64,000 nucleotides of DNA, from positions 1-64,000 of the forward strand of contig JAISPG010000063.1 of the NCBI GenBank assembly GCA_031275085.1, read 5' to 3'. Under the pieces are notes generated by a model, which did no database searches, was not told where the DNA came from, and worked only from the letters and a program-made list of their open reading frames with translations. Origin of the DNA: Bacteroidales bacterium. GTDB lineage: Bacteria; Bacteroidota; Bacteroidia; Bacteroidales; ML635J-15. This document shows positions 27,552 to 37,425 of this stretch, in pieces. The first letter of the stretch is position 1. Each line of letters opens with the position of its first letter. The position numbers and the translations under genes were made by a program.

Positions 27552-28322
27552 ATGACAGTAAAGTTAAATGATATTGAATTAAAAGAATATCTTGAGAATA
27601 AATACGATAAATTTGCTAATTTATTATTTATAGAGAACGATCCTATAAGTATTCCGCATACATTTTTAAGGAAAGAAGATATTGAAATAAGCGGATTCAT
27701 TGCAGCAACTATTGCCTGGGGAAAAAGGAAGATGATTATAAATAATGGAAAAAGATTTATGGATCTCATGGATAATTCTCCTTATGATTTTGTTATAAAC
27801 CATAAAGATTCTGATCTGAAAAAATTTAATTCTGTTGTGCACAGAACATTTAGCGGCGAAAGAGATATGTCATTTTTCATAAAATCATTGAAAAATATTT
27901 ATCAGAATCATGGAGGACTAGAAGGTATATTATGCCTCAGTGATAATGTTTATGATAACCTTGTTTCTTTTTATGAAACTTTTTTTTCTCTTCCATGCAA
28001 TCCTAATACACGTAGACATATCGCTAATGTTGCATCGGGTTCTGCCGGAAAAAGGATGAATATGTTTTTAAGATGGATGGTAAGGGACGATAGGAGAGGT
28101 GTGGATTTCGGATTGTGGAAAAATATTTCTCCATCTGATTTATATATTCCTTTGGATGTTCACAGCGGAAGAATTGCAAGGCTACTTGGTCTTCTTACCC
28201 GTAAGCAGGATGACTGGAAAGCTGTGGTTGAACTCACCAACAAACTAAAGGAATTTGATGATCAGGATCCTGTGAAGTATGATTTTGCTTTATTTGGAGT
28301 AGGAGTTAACGAAGACTTTTAA
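27552..28322 (+). CDS. TIGR02757 (DUF2400) family protein
   Basis: This 256-residue protein carries the conserved family pieces: NDPISIPHTFLRKEDIEISGFIAATIAWGKR at the N-terminus, RHIANVASGSAGKRMNMFLRWMVR in the middle and PLDVHSGRIARLLGL near the end. The layout resembles helix-hairpin-helix DNA glycosylases, but no function is established. It is followed after one base by the methyltransferase gene, so the two form an operon. Confidence 0.9.
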   Translation: MTVKLNDIELKEYLENKYDKFANLLFIENDPISIPHTFLRKEDIEISGFIAATIAWGKRKMIINNGKRFMDLMDNSPYDFVINHKDSDLKKFNSVVHRTFSGERDMSFFIKSLKNIYQNHGGLEGILCLSDNVYDNLVSFYETFFSLPCNPNTRRHIANVASGSAGKRMNMFLRWMVRDDRRGVDFGLWKNISPSDLYIPLDVHSGRIARLLGLLTRKQDDWKAVVELTNKLKEFDDQDPVKYDFALFGVGVNEDF

Positions 28323-28323
28323 A

Positions 28324-29034
28324 ATGGATGAAAGTATTTTTAAATTTAAGAAGTTTGAAATACTTCAAAATTCTTCTGTTATGAAAGTAGGAACAGATGG
28401 AGTTTTGCTTGGCGCAGTTGCTGATTGTAAAGACGCGAAAAGAATTCTGGATATAGGAACAGGTACAGGATTGATTGCTTTAATGATGGCTCAGTCATCA
28501 GAAGCAATGATTGATTGTATTGATATTAATAAACATGCGGTTGAACTGGCCGAAAGAAATATTCTTAAATCCCAGTGGAATGATCGTATAAATATATATT
28601 TTTCATCTTTGCAGGATTTTAATCCTTCTGTAAAATATGATCTTATTATTTCTAACCCTCCATATTTTACCAACGGCATAATTGCAGCTGATAAGAACCG
28701 GGCATTAGCAAGGCATACTGTAGAGTTATCATATTTTCATCTTGCAGATAATGTAGCTCGTTTGCTTGATAATAATGGAAAATTTTATGTCATATATCCT
28801 GCGGCACAAAGTAAACAGTTTGAGATAATAGCAAAAGAATACAATATGTTCGTTGATTTAAAGATAAATATTTATCCGCGACACAATTTGCCTGTTGTTA
28901 GGGTTATTTCTGGATATTCAAAATTAAAAAATCCGGTTATCAAAGAAGATACTATTATATTAGAAAATGATACCCGTCACGATTTTACAGAACAATATAA
29001 GAATCTTACAAGGGAATATTATATAAATTTTTAA
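28324..29034 (+). CDS. trmN6: tRNA1(Val) adenine-37 N6-methyltransferase-like protein
   Basis: This 236-residue Rossmann methyltransferase has S-adenosylmethionine motif DIGTGTG (43-49) and the N6-adenine catalytic motif NPPY (111-114). The N-terminal pattern FKKFEILQNSSVMKVGTDGVLLGA is that of the YfiC/TrmN6 group, which methylates A37 of tRNA-Val. It is 1 nt after the TIGR02757 gene and shares the bidirectional terminator at 29054-29090 with the converging T9SS gene. Confidence 0.9.
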   Translation: MDESIFKFKKFEILQNSSVMKVGTDGVLLGAVADCKDAKRILDIGTGTGLIALMMAQSSEAMIDCIDINKHAVELAERNILKSQWNDRINIYFSSLQDFNPSVKYDLIISNPPYFTNGIIAADKNRALARHTVELSYFHLADNVARLLDNNGKFYVIYPAAQSKQFEIIAKEYNMFVDLKINIYPRHNLPVVRVISGYSKLKNPVIKEDTIILENDTRHDFTEQYKNLTREYYINF

Positions 29035-29053
29035 ATTTCCGTCTTTTACATAT

Positions 29054-29090
29054 AAAAAAATAAGGTGACCGATTGATCACCTTATTTTTT
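29054..29090. terminator. Bidirectional terminator, copy 1
   Basis: TAAGGTGA (29061-29068) pairs with TCACCTTA (29077-29084), flanked by A and T runs so that it works in both directions between trmN6 and the first T9SS paralog. Near-identical copies follow the other two paralogs. Confidence 0.8.
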
Positions 29091-29111
29091 ATAGATTTTT
29101 TATAATAATAA

Positions 29112-31346
29112 TTATTTCATTAAATTTATTCTTTCTACTCCAACTTTACCGTCAAGTATGATTTTTACAAAATAAGTACCATTAGCAAATTCAGATATAT
29201 CAACAGTATTGAATTCATTAGCATTTTCAATTTTGTTTATAACCTGTCCCATTGTGTTAAGTATTTCAACTGTAGCTCCTTTGATATTATCTATTCTTAA
29301 ATCACCGTTAGTTGGATTAGGATAGATATTGATTCCTAAATCTTCTAAACTTGGAACATAAGTTTCATTAAGTCTTACTTTGAATGTACATGATTCACTT
29401 TCATAAGTATATGTAATAGTATATTCAAAATTAAAAAGTTCAGATAGATTCATACAGTTATTATAAACACTAGTTCCTGAATAAGTTCCACCTACAGGAG
29501 TTGCTCCGGAGAAGCATATAGTTGAATTATGTGTAGTAATTGTATCCATAGCAATATTAATATTGTCTGGACATACAACAGTAGGTTCAGAAAGTGAAGA
29601 AGTTCTGAAACGTAATGATGGAGATGTGTTGGTTGAATTTGTTAATCCTCCCCAATTTACACTATTTGAGAAAAACCATAATGTAGAGTGATAATTTGCA
29701 TTATGGGTATTATCGTTTCCTACAAATAAAGTTTTACCACCTCCATAATAGAATGTCGCAGAAAGAATAACGTCTGAAATATAGACATCTTCTTTAGTAA
29801 TCTGAATAGGAATATCAAAATCAAGACTATGCCATTTTCCTGCCATTTCTGCAGATTCGATATCTACACGTTGCGAAGTAAGTGATACCCATTGACCGGT
29901 ATTATAATTCCATTGCAATACAGAAAACACAATAGCTGTTCCAGCTTCAGTATTATCGCTTAAATAATAATCAATTCCATATAAATCTGTCGTATTGAAG
30001 AACATGAAATTAACTCCCATTTTATCTCCGTCAACTCCTCCGCCTGACCAGTTTGAAGGTCCTATTCTAGAGCTTGGTGCATCATTATAATCTCTAGAAA
30101 AAATATCCTGGGTTACTTTAAAATAGGAATAATTTATTCCGTTATCAGGAGTTATATCTTCACCTTCTTCAATAACTGCTTCAAATTTTACTATATAAGA
30201 TCCGATTTCACAAAGGTTAAGGTCAAAATAATTTTCACCATTTTCATCAATATACCAAATATCTACAGTATCTATTGCTCCGGGAGCTAATGTAGTAGTT
30301 TTATATTTTGTTTTAGTCCAAATAATATTATCTTCGTCATCTTCAGCATAAATGTCAATTTTTATACCTGGTGTTACATTGCTCGATCCCATATTTTTAA
30401 CAACTCCGTGGAACATTAATATATTATTCACTCCCTGATCAACATCTTTAGCATAAGTTCCATAATATGATGAATAGTGGAAATATTTGTTATATGAAAC
30501 GCCGCCAGTTGTAGTAACTATAGCGTCACTGCCATGATAATCTCTGACATAGAAAGAACTAACTCTAAAATCTTCTAATGTTATGTCATATTCATCAGCT
30601 TCTACTATTTGAATATTATCAATGATCCACCAATACCCTAAGCTAAATCCTTGGTTAGGCATCGTTACATTATTCCATATCCAACGGATAGATAAATTAT
30701 CTACTCCGGCGGTACCTGTTAACAATATTTCAACATCATCTGAAATCCAATCATTATCGGCTGCATCTGCATTTACTTGTACGCTTGTCCAGTTGGTAGC
30801 ATCGCTACTTTTCCATTCTACATAGGCAGCTACGTTATTTAGCTTACGGAATCTTTGACTGAATATTAATTTTAGAATTGAAACATCGGATAGAGGAATA
30901 TTATCAATTTGGATGTATGCCTTTGCTAAATCCTGCCCCGAGCCGCCAAAAGTAGGATCGCTACTAGTTCCTATAACATCAATATACGCAGATTTTTGCC
31001 ATGGGAATAATACCTGTTGAAGCCATGCTAGATCTCTGTCCGGCTGATCGATTACCCAAGTAAAACCATTGCTTTGTACTGCCTGTGCGGCATCTCCTAC
31101 CGTCCAGTTAATGCTATTTGCAGCGTCTAAATGTCCGAAATCCCAGTCGGCAATCGCTCCCTCAAAGTTTTCACTCCAGATGACATTTTTAGAATCGTTA
31201 TTTCTTTCAGATATAGCTTTTCCGTAAGAAACATAATCTTTATCAGCTTTCATTGACCTTTTTTGGTCTGAATTTTTCACAAATGCCTGTGAAAAAACAA
31301 AAGCAGAACAAGCTAATAATATAAATAAAATAAAAATCTTTTTCAT
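29112..31346 (-). CDS. T9SS type A cargo protein, paralog 1
   Basis: This protein of about 744 residues is predicted to be secreted or surface-bound. It has signal peptide (MKKIFILFILLACSAFVFSQ), an N-terminal jelly-roll-like segment (SENFEGAIADWDFGHLDAAN, with VEWKSSDATNW further on), a CARDB-like middle (VTPGIKIDIY, TTTLAPGAIDTVDIW), a second beta-rich domain with the phrase SAEMAGKWHSLDFDIP, a Cys-containing domain (VCPDNI) and a T9SS type A sorting tail (IYPNPTNGDLRI, FANGTYFVKI). The frame extends to 31367, but the ATG at 31346 gives a start identical to its paralogs. A TATTTTTG box lies at 31375-31382. Ligand or substrate unknown; no catalytic motif seen. Confidence 0.88.
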   Translation of the reverse strand: MKKIFILFILLACSAFVFSQAFVKNSDQKRSMKADKDYVSYGKAISERNNDSKNVIWSENFEGAIADWDFGHLDAANSINWTVGDAAQAVQSNGFTWVIDQPDRDLAWLQQVLFPWQKSAYIDVIGTSSDPTFGGSGQDLAKAYIQIDNIPLSDVSILKLIFSQRFRKLNNVAAYVEWKSSDATNWTSVQVNADAADNDWISDDVEILLTGTAGVDNLSIRWIWNNVTMPNQGFSLGYWWIIDNIQIVEADEYDITLEDFRVSSFYVRDYHGSDAIVTTTGGVSYNKYFHYSSYYGTYAKDVDQGVNNILMFHGVVKNMGSSNVTPGIKIDIYAEDDEDNIIWTKTKYKTTTLAPGAIDTVDIWYIDENGENYFDLNLCEIGSYIVKFEAVIEEGEDITPDNGINYSYFKVTQDIFSRDYNDAPSSRIGPSNWSGGGVDGDKMGVNFMFFNTTDLYGIDYYLSDNTEAGTAIVFSVLQWNYNTGQWVSLTSQRVDIESAEMAGKWHSLDFDIPIQITKEDVYISDVILSATFYYGGGKTLFVGNDNTHNANYHSTLWFFSNSVNWGGLTNSTNTSPSLRFRTSSLSEPTVVCPDNINIAMDTITTHNSTICFSGATPVGGTYSGTSVYNNCMNLSELFNFEYTITYTYESESCTFKVRLNETYVPSLEDLGINIYPNPTNGDLRIDNIKGATVEILNTMGQVINKIENANEFNTVDISEFANGTYFVKIILDGKVGVERINLMK

Positions 31347-31374
31347 AATACTTAAAATTAAATTCATATTATTA

Positions 31375-31382
31375 CAAAAATA
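31375..31382 (-). promoter_or_regulatory. -7 box of T9SS paralog 1
   Basis: Minus strand TATTTTTG, 28 nt before the chosen ATG. It supports the start at 31346, since the ATG at 31367 would leave a leader of almost no length. Confidence 0.45.
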
Positions 31383-31462
31383 GCTTTTTTTTTAATATTT
31401 TTATCTATATAAATTATAATTCTATAATTTGTATAGTTTCTATTTAGTGCCTTTTTGCATAT

Positions 31463-31498
31463 AAAAAAATAAGGTGACCGATTGATCACCTTATTTTT
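31463..31498 (-). terminator. Terminator of T9SS paralog 2
   Basis: TAAGGTGA (31470-31477) pairs with TCACCTTA (31486-31493) with flanking A and T runs. The bases match copy 1 almost exactly. Confidence 0.8.
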
Positions 31499-31519
31499 AT
31501 AGATTTTTTATAATAATAA

Positions 31520-33754
31520 TTATTTCATTAAATTTATTCTTTCTACTCCAACTTTACCGTCAAGTATGATTTTTACAAAATAAGTACCATTAGCAAACTC
31601 AGATATATCAACAGTATTGAATTCATTAGCATTTTCAATTTTGTTAATAACCTGTCCCATTGTGTTAAGTATTTCAACTGTAGCTCCTTTGATGTTATCT
31701 ATTCTTAAATCACCATTAGTTGGATTAGGATAGATATTAACACCTAAATCTTCTAAACTTGGAACATAAGTTGGGTTAAGTTTTACTTTAAATGTACATG
31801 ATCCATTATCGTGTCTATAAGTAATAGGATATTCGCCCTTAGGAAGGTTGAAGACATTCATACAGTTATTGGAAACATGTTCTCCTTCGTAAATTCCTCC
31901 TTCAGGAGTTGCACCTGAGAAACATATATTTGAATTAGATTGAGCAATTGTATCCATAGCAATAGTAATATCGTTTGGACATACAACAGATTCAGGACCT
32001 GAAGTAGTTCTAAAACGCAATGAAGGTGAGTTATCTCTTTCTCCTACGTAATTAGTCCATCCATTACCACTTACATAATTCCAACTTACAGAGTGGTAAC
32101 TGGCATTATTGGCAACATCATTACCTATTGATATTTTTTTGTTGTCTCCATAATAAAATGTTGCAACAAGCATAACCTCTGTAATATAATTATCTACTAT
32201 CGGAAGCTGAATAGGAATATCAAAATCAAGACTATGCCATTTATCTGCCATTTCTGCAGATTCAATATTAACACGTTGAGAAGTTTCGGTTACCCAATTA
32301 TCGGCGTCATAGCTCCATCTCATTACGGAGAATTCAACTGCAGAACCAACTTCTGTAGTTCTACCTAAAAAATAGTCTATTCCGGCAATATCGGTAGGAG
32401 TAAAGAACATAAAATTAACCCCGAATTTATCTCCATCGCTTCCTCCAGCTGAAGAGCTACTCATATCAATATATCCGTCAGGTATTTCAGCATAATCTCT
32501 TGAAAAAATATTTTGTGTCATACGGAAGTTAGAATATTTTATACTATTAGATGGAACTTCGTCATCTCCTTCTTGCATAACAGCTTCAAATTTTACTACA
32601 TAAGATCCGATTTCACAAAGGTTAAGGTCAAAATAATTTTCACCATCTTCATCAAGATACCAGATATCTATAGTATCTGTTGCTCCGGGTGCTAATGTGG
32701 TAGTTTTATATTTTGTTTTTGTCCAGATAATATTATCTTCTTCGCCTTCTGGGTATATATCAACTTTTATACCAGGTGTTACAGTTGCTGCTCCCATATT
32801 ATTAACAATTCCGTGGAATATTAACATGTTGTATTCTCCCTGATCAACATCTTTAGCATAAGTTCCATAAAAAGATGAATAATGGAAATATTTGTTATAT
32901 GTAAAGCCGCCCTCTAGTATGCCTATAGCCTCAGGATCATGATAATCTCTGGCAAAGAAAGAACCAACCCTGAAATCTTCTAAGCTTAAATCATATTGCT
33001 CTGATTCTACTATTTGAATATTATCAATTACCCAATAATAACCTAAAGGATAAAACTCTCCTGTAGTTCCAGGTATTGGGGTAAGTTCTTCATTATCCCA
33101 TAACCAACGTATAGATAAATTATCTACACCTGCTGCTCCGGTTAGTAATACTTCAACTGTATTTTGATAAACATTGTCATTAACAGAACTTGTGTTTATT
33201 TGCAATCTTGTCCATTCTGTTGCAATATCACTTTTCCATTCAACATAAGAAGCAACATCATTCAATTTTCTGAATGTTTGATCAAAAACTAATTTTGGCC
33301 CTATTGCACTTGATAAAGGAATGTTATCAATAACAATGTATGCTTTTGATAAGTCAGCCCCTGTACCACCAAAGAAAGGATCAGCGCTAACAGCATCAAT
33401 GTATGCAGCTTTTTCTGATTTGAAAACATTTTGGCCAAGAGAATTTGCACTAGAATAATAATAGTTAAAACCTCCACTTTGATATGCTTGTGTAGCATCT
33501 CCTACTGTCCAACCTATGTTTCTTGCGTTATCTAAATGTCCAAAATCCCAGTCAGCAATACTTCCATCAAAATCTTCCTCATATAAGATAGTCGCTTTAG
33601 AGTTATTTCTTTCAGAAGAAATAGTTTTTTCGTGTTTAACGAAACCTTTGTCAGCTTTTTTTAATATCTGTTTTTCTTCGCTTTTCACAAATGCCTGTGA
33701 AAAAGCCAAGACAGAACAAGCTAACAATAATAATAAAATAGAAACTTTTTTCAT
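31520..33754 (-). CDS. T9SS type A cargo protein, paralog 2
   Basis: This 744-residue protein has the same architecture as its two neighbours: signal peptide ending AFSQ, jelly-roll-like N-terminus (EEDFDGSIADWDFGHLDNAR), CARDB-like middle, VCPNDI domain and the T9SS sorting tail. It is the most divergent of the three in the N-terminal 600 residues (for example GTTGEFYPLGYYWVIDN and SYDADNWVTETSQ), yet its last 80 residues are virtually identical to paralog 1. It has its own promoter box (33807-33814) and terminator, so each copy is an independent unit. No enzyme motif found. Confidence 0.88.
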   Translation of the reverse strand: MKKVSILLLLLACSVLAFSQAFVKSEEKQILKKADKGFVKHEKTISSERNNSKATILYEEDFDGSIADWDFGHLDNARNIGWTVGDATQAYQSGGFNYYYSSANSLGQNVFKSEKAAYIDAVSADPFFGGTGADLSKAYIVIDNIPLSSAIGPKLVFDQTFRKLNDVASYVEWKSDIATEWTRLQINTSSVNDNVYQNTVEVLLTGAAGVDNLSIRWLWDNEELTPIPGTTGEFYPLGYYWVIDNIQIVESEQYDLSLEDFRVGSFFARDYHDPEAIGILEGGFTYNKYFHYSSFYGTYAKDVDQGEYNMLIFHGIVNNMGAATVTPGIKVDIYPEGEEDNIIWTKTKYKTTTLAPGATDTIDIWYLDEDGENYFDLNLCEIGSYVVKFEAVMQEGDDEVPSNSIKYSNFRMTQNIFSRDYAEIPDGYIDMSSSSAGGSDGDKFGVNFMFFTPTDIAGIDYFLGRTTEVGSAVEFSVMRWSYDADNWVTETSQRVNIESAEMADKWHSLDFDIPIQLPIVDNYITEVMLVATFYYGDNKKISIGNDVANNASYHSVSWNYVSGNGWTNYVGERDNSPSLRFRTTSGPESVVCPNDITIAMDTIAQSNSNICFSGATPEGGIYEGEHVSNNCMNVFNLPKGEYPITYRHDNGSCTFKVKLNPTYVPSLEDLGVNIYPNPTNGDLRIDNIKGATVEILNTMGQVINKIENANEFNTVDISEFANGTYFVKIILDGKVGVERINLMK

Positions 33755-33806
33755 AATACTTAAAATTAAATTAATATTCAGATATTTTTTTTATTCATAT
33801 TGTTTA

Positions 33807-33814
33807 CAAAAATA
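33807..33814 (-). promoter_or_regulatory. -7 box of T9SS paralog 2
   Basis: Minus strand TATTTTTG, 52 nt before the ATG at 33754. Confidence 0.4.
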
Positions 33815-33922
33815 ATTTTTTTTTATTTAAAAAAAAATTATTTTGCTTTTTAACAGCTATTTCATATTACATGTCAAAATATAGATTTTTTATAATTGTT
33901 AATTTTAGATTGTGTATATAAT

Positions 33923-33960
33923 AAAAAAATAAGATGATCAATTGATCATCTTATTTTTTT
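33923..33960 (-). terminator. Terminator of T9SS paralog 3, a perfect 38-nt palindrome
   Basis: The whole interval is its own reverse complement: seven A, a 24-nt core centred on CAATTG, seven T. Compared with copies 1 and 2 the stem changed by paired substitutions (GGTGA/TCACC became GATGA/TCATC), keeping base pairing. Confidence 0.8.
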
Positions 33961-33978
33961 ATAGATTTTTTATAATAA

Positions 33979-36225
33979 TTATTTAGTTAAATTTATTCTT
34001 TCTACTCCAACTTTACCGTCAAGTATAATTTTTACAAAATAAGTACCATTAGCAAATTCAGATATATCAACAGTATTGAATTCATTAGCATTTTCAATTC
34101 TGTTAATAACCTGTCCCATTGTGTTTAGTATTTCTACTGTAGCACCTTTGATGTTATCTATTCTTAAATCACCGTTAGTTGGATTAGGATAGATATTAAT
34201 ACCTAAATCTTCTAAACTTGGAACATAAGTTGGGTTAAGTTTTACTTTAAAAGTACATGCTTCTTCCTCATAAGTATAAGTAATTGTATATTCGCCATTA
34301 GGAAGACCGAAGACGTTCATGCAATTATCAGCTACATTATCTCCCGAATAAATTCCTCCTGTAGGGGTTGCGCCAGAGAAACATATAGTTGAATTATTTG
34401 CATCAATTGTATCCATAGCAATAGTAATATTGTCTGGACATACAACAGTAGGTTCAGGAAGTGGAGTAGTTCTAAAACTTAATGAAGGGGTCATGTTGGT
34501 TGCATTTATCAAACCTATCCAACCATCAGAGGTGCCATTTAAAAAATACCATAAAGTGGAATGATAACTAGCATTATGGGCATTATCGTTTCCTATAAAT
34601 AAAGTTTTACCACCTCCATAATAGAATGTAGCAGCAAGCATAACTGCTGAAATCGAGTTTTCTATTTTTGTTATCTGAACAGGAATATCAAAATCAAAAC
34701 TATGCCATTTTCCTGCCATTTCTGCAGATTCGATATCTACACGTTGAGAAGTTTTTGATACCCATTCTCCGGAATTAGGATCCTGTTGCAATACAGAAAA
34801 TTCAATAGCTGTGCCAATTTCAGTATTACTACTTAAATAATAATCAATTCCATATATATCTGTTGCGTTATAAAACATAAAATAGGCTCCCATTTTGTCT
34901 CCGTCGCTTCCACCACTTTCCCAGCCTGAAGGTCCCATATAGGATCTTGGTTCATCATTATAATTTCTTGAATAAATATCCTGGGTTACTTTAAAATATG
35001 AATAATTTATTCCGTTATTCGGATTTTCATCCTCCGATTCTTCAATAACAGCTTCGAATTTTACTACATAAGATCCGATTTCACAAAGGTTCAGGTCAAA
35101 ATAATTTTCACCATCTTCATCAAGATACCAGATATCTACAGTATCCATTGCTCCGGGAGCTAGGGTATTGGTATTGTATTTTGTTTCTGTCCATATAATG
35201 TTCTCTTCATCACCTTCTGCATATACGTCAATTTTTATGCCCGGTGTTACATTTTCTGATCCCATATTTTTTACAATGCCGTGGAACATTAATATGTTAT
35301 TAGCTCCCTGGTCAACATCTTTAGCATAAGTTCCATAATATGATGAATAGTGGAAAAATTTGTTATATTGAGTACCGTCATCAGTAACACCTATAGCATC
35401 ACTACCATGATAATCTGTGACATAAAAAGAACTAACCCTGAAATCATTTAATGATAAGTCATATTCATCAGCCTCTACAATTTCAACATTATCGATAATC
35501 CACCAGTACCCCAGGTTATATCCTGCATTAGGCATTGTTACATTATCCCATAACCAACGAACAGATAAATTATCTACACCTGCTGCTCCGGTTAGTAATA
35601 TTTCAACATCATCTGAAATCCAGGCATTGTTGGCTGCATCCGCATTTATTTGTACGCGTGTCCAGTTAGTAGCGTCGCTACTTTTCCATTCTACATATGC
35701 AGCTACTCCATTTAACTTACGGAATCTTTGACTGAATATTAATTTAGGATTTGATGCATTTGATAAAGGAATATCATCAATTTGGATATAGGCCTTTGCC
35801 AGATCCTGGCCGGGACCTCCAAAATCAGATTCAGAACTTGACCCTATAACATCAATATATGCAGATTTTTGCCATGGGAATAAAGTTTCTTCAAGCCATG
35901 TAGGACCTCTGTCAGGAAGATCGGATATCCAATAGAAACCAGAGCTTTGTATTGCCTGTGCGGCATCTCCTACCGTCCAGTTAATGCTATTTGCAGCGTC
36001 TAAATGTCCAAAATTCCAGTCGGCAATTTCACCTTCAAAATCCTGGCTCCAGATAACATTTTCATCTTTAGATGTGTTATTTCTTTCGGAAATAGCTTTT
36101 TCAGATTTAACATAATTTTTATCAGCTTTCATTGACCTTTTTTGGTCTGAATTTTTTACAAATGCCTGTGAAAAAACAAAAACAGAGCATGCTAATAATA
36201 GAAATAAAATAAAAATCTTTTTCAT
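33979..36225 (-). CDS. T9SS type A cargo protein, paralog 3
   Basis: This 748-residue protein is closely related to paralog 1 over its full length (shared KNSDQKRSMKADKNYV, FPWQKSAYIDVIG and YSYFKVTQDI) and has the same domain order: signal peptide, jelly-roll-like, CARDB-like, second beta domain, VCPDNI domain and T9SS tail. The tail ends NLTK instead of NLMK. It has a promoter box at 36278-36285. It is likely the founder or a recent duplicate of paralog 1. Exported through the outer membrane by T9SS and then attached or released; biological role unknown. Confidence 0.88.
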   Translation of the reverse strand: MKKIFILFLLLACSVFVFSQAFVKNSDQKRSMKADKNYVKSEKAISERNNTSKDENVIWSQDFEGEIADWNFGHLDAANSINWTVGDAAQAIQSSGFYWISDLPDRGPTWLEETLFPWQKSAYIDVIGSSSESDFGGPGQDLAKAYIQIDDIPLSNASNPKLIFSQRFRKLNGVAAYVEWKSSDATNWTRVQINADAANNAWISDDVEILLTGAAGVDNLSVRWLWDNVTMPNAGYNLGYWWIIDNVEIVEADEYDLSLNDFRVSSFYVTDYHGSDAIGVTDDGTQYNKFFHYSSYYGTYAKDVDQGANNILMFHGIVKNMGSENVTPGIKIDVYAEGDEENIIWTETKYNTNTLAPGAMDTVDIWYLDEDGENYFDLNLCEIGSYVVKFEAVIEESEDENPNNGINYSYFKVTQDIYSRNYNDEPRSYMGPSGWESGGSDGDKMGAYFMFYNATDIYGIDYYLSSNTEIGTAIEFSVLQQDPNSGEWVSKTSQRVDIESAEMAGKWHSFDFDIPVQITKIENSISAVMLAATFYYGGGKTLFIGNDNAHNASYHSTLWYFLNGTSDGWIGLINATNMTPSLSFRTTPLPEPTVVCPDNITIAMDTIDANNSTICFSGATPTGGIYSGDNVADNCMNVFGLPNGEYTITYTYEEEACTFKVKLNPTYVPSLEDLGINIYPNPTNGDLRIDNIKGATVEILNTMGQVINRIENANEFNTVDISEFANGTYFVKIILDGKVGVERINLTK

Positions 36226-36277
36226 AATATCAAAAATTTAAATTAGTATTCAAATAATTTTTTATCTACGTTACTTA

Positions 36278-36285
36278 CAAAGATA
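36278..36285 (-). promoter_or_regulatory. -7 box of T9SS paralog 3
   Basis: Minus strand TATCTTTG, 52 nt before the ATG at 36225, the same distance as in paralog 2. Confidence 0.45.
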
Positions 36286-36414
36286 AAATTTTTTTCTTTT
36301 CAAAAAAAATTATTTATGATTTAAATTACATTTTTAATAAATATAAGATTTATTTACGTTTTAATGTATTTATTTGTTGTATTTATGGCGATTTTGATGA
36401 ATTTTAAATATGAA

Positions 36415-37425
36415 TTATAATTTATCACAATAATTTTTTATTTCAAAAGGACTTATGTTTTTTATACATTCGCAAATATTAAGTTTTCGACACTCATTAC
36501 ATTCTTTATTTTCAACGAAAACTTTCGATTTTTTCCCAATAGGTTTCCACCTTCCAGGGTGCATAGGTTTTATAGGAGGATATATACCTATTGTATTTAT
36601 TCCTGCCATTGATGCTATATGTAATGGGCCTGTGCTACAGGCCACCAGAATATCGGAATTTTTTATAAAAGAAATCAGTTCTGATAATGTTAAAGTGCCG
36701 AATAAATAATGAACATGTCTGTTTATTGAATTTTGTAGTTGTTGTTTTATTTCTTCGCTTTCTTTTTGGCTTCCTGTAATAAAAATATTGTATTTTTCTT
36801 CAGGCAGGAGGTTTATTAGTTCTGTAAAATTATCAGCTCCCCATTCCCTTGCGCTACCTTTGGATTTGGGGTGAAGTATTATATTCTTTTTTTCTGTGCT
36901 TAACAATGATTTTAGAGAATTATTAAGGCTTTTGATTTTAGTAAATCCTGAAAAATCATTAAGGTCATTTAAACTATAAACGGGAATATCTATTAATGGT
37001 TTTAATAACTTGGTATTTAGCTGCGCTTCGTGCAGGTCTGAATGTTTTCTGCTGAAAGATACCAGATGGTTGCATGTTGTCAAGTGGTAATAGCGGTGAC
37101 TGGTACCTATTCTGTTTTTTATACCGGATTTTTTTGCTAGTTTTGCAATCTCTTTTTTAGGATAAACATGAAGAATAGTATCAGCATTTAAAGATTTGAA
37201 ATATTCAATTTTTGAATTATTTTCAATTTTTTCAATTTCAGAGTAACTGACAAAATCATCAATATGTTCCGAACAACTAATAACATCTTTTGTGTAATCA
37301 TTTCCTAAGAAAATAATTTTGCAACCGGGGAATTTGTCTTTTAAAATACCCGCCAAAGGTAATGTTAGCATTACATCACCGATACCGTCAGTGCGGCTTA
37401 TTATTATTCTTTTGGGAATTATCAT
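36415..37425 (-). CDS. Family 9 glycosyltransferase (heptosyltransferase-like)
   Basis: This 336-residue GT-B enzyme of the ADP-heptose:LPS heptosyltransferase family has the N-terminal IIISRTDGIGDVMLTLPLAG, matching the R.D..GD..L..P motif. The donor-site block CSTGPLHIASMAGINTIGIY is the family's D/TGP.H.A signature. Here the position usually occupied by Asp or Asn is a Cys-Ser-Thr run. It overlaps the upstream GT2 gene by 4 nt, so the pair builds part of the LPS core or a surface glycan. The C-terminus has a Cys cluster (CNECRKLNICECI). Confidence 0.9.
   Translation of the reverse strand: MIIPKRIIISRTDGIGDVMLTLPLAGILKDKFPGCKIIFLGNDYTKDVISCSEHIDDFVSYSEIEKIENNSKIEYFKSLNADTILHVYPKKEIAKLAKKSGIKNRIGTSHRYYHLTTCNHLVSFSRKHSDLHEAQLNTKLLKPLIDIPVYSLNDLNDFSGFTKIKSLNNSLKSLLSTEKKNIILHPKSKGSAREWGADNFTELINLLPEEKYNIFITGSQKESEEIKQQLQNSINRHVHYLFGTLTLSELISFIKNSDILVACSTGPLHIASMAGINTIGIYPPIKPMHPGRWKPIGKKSKVFVENKECNECRKLNICECIKNISPFEIKNYCDKL

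Noticed and set aside
36660-36700. Frameshift in the family 9 glycosyltransferase
   Set aside because: The donor motif is unusual (CSTGPLH) but the frame is continuous and the length normal.
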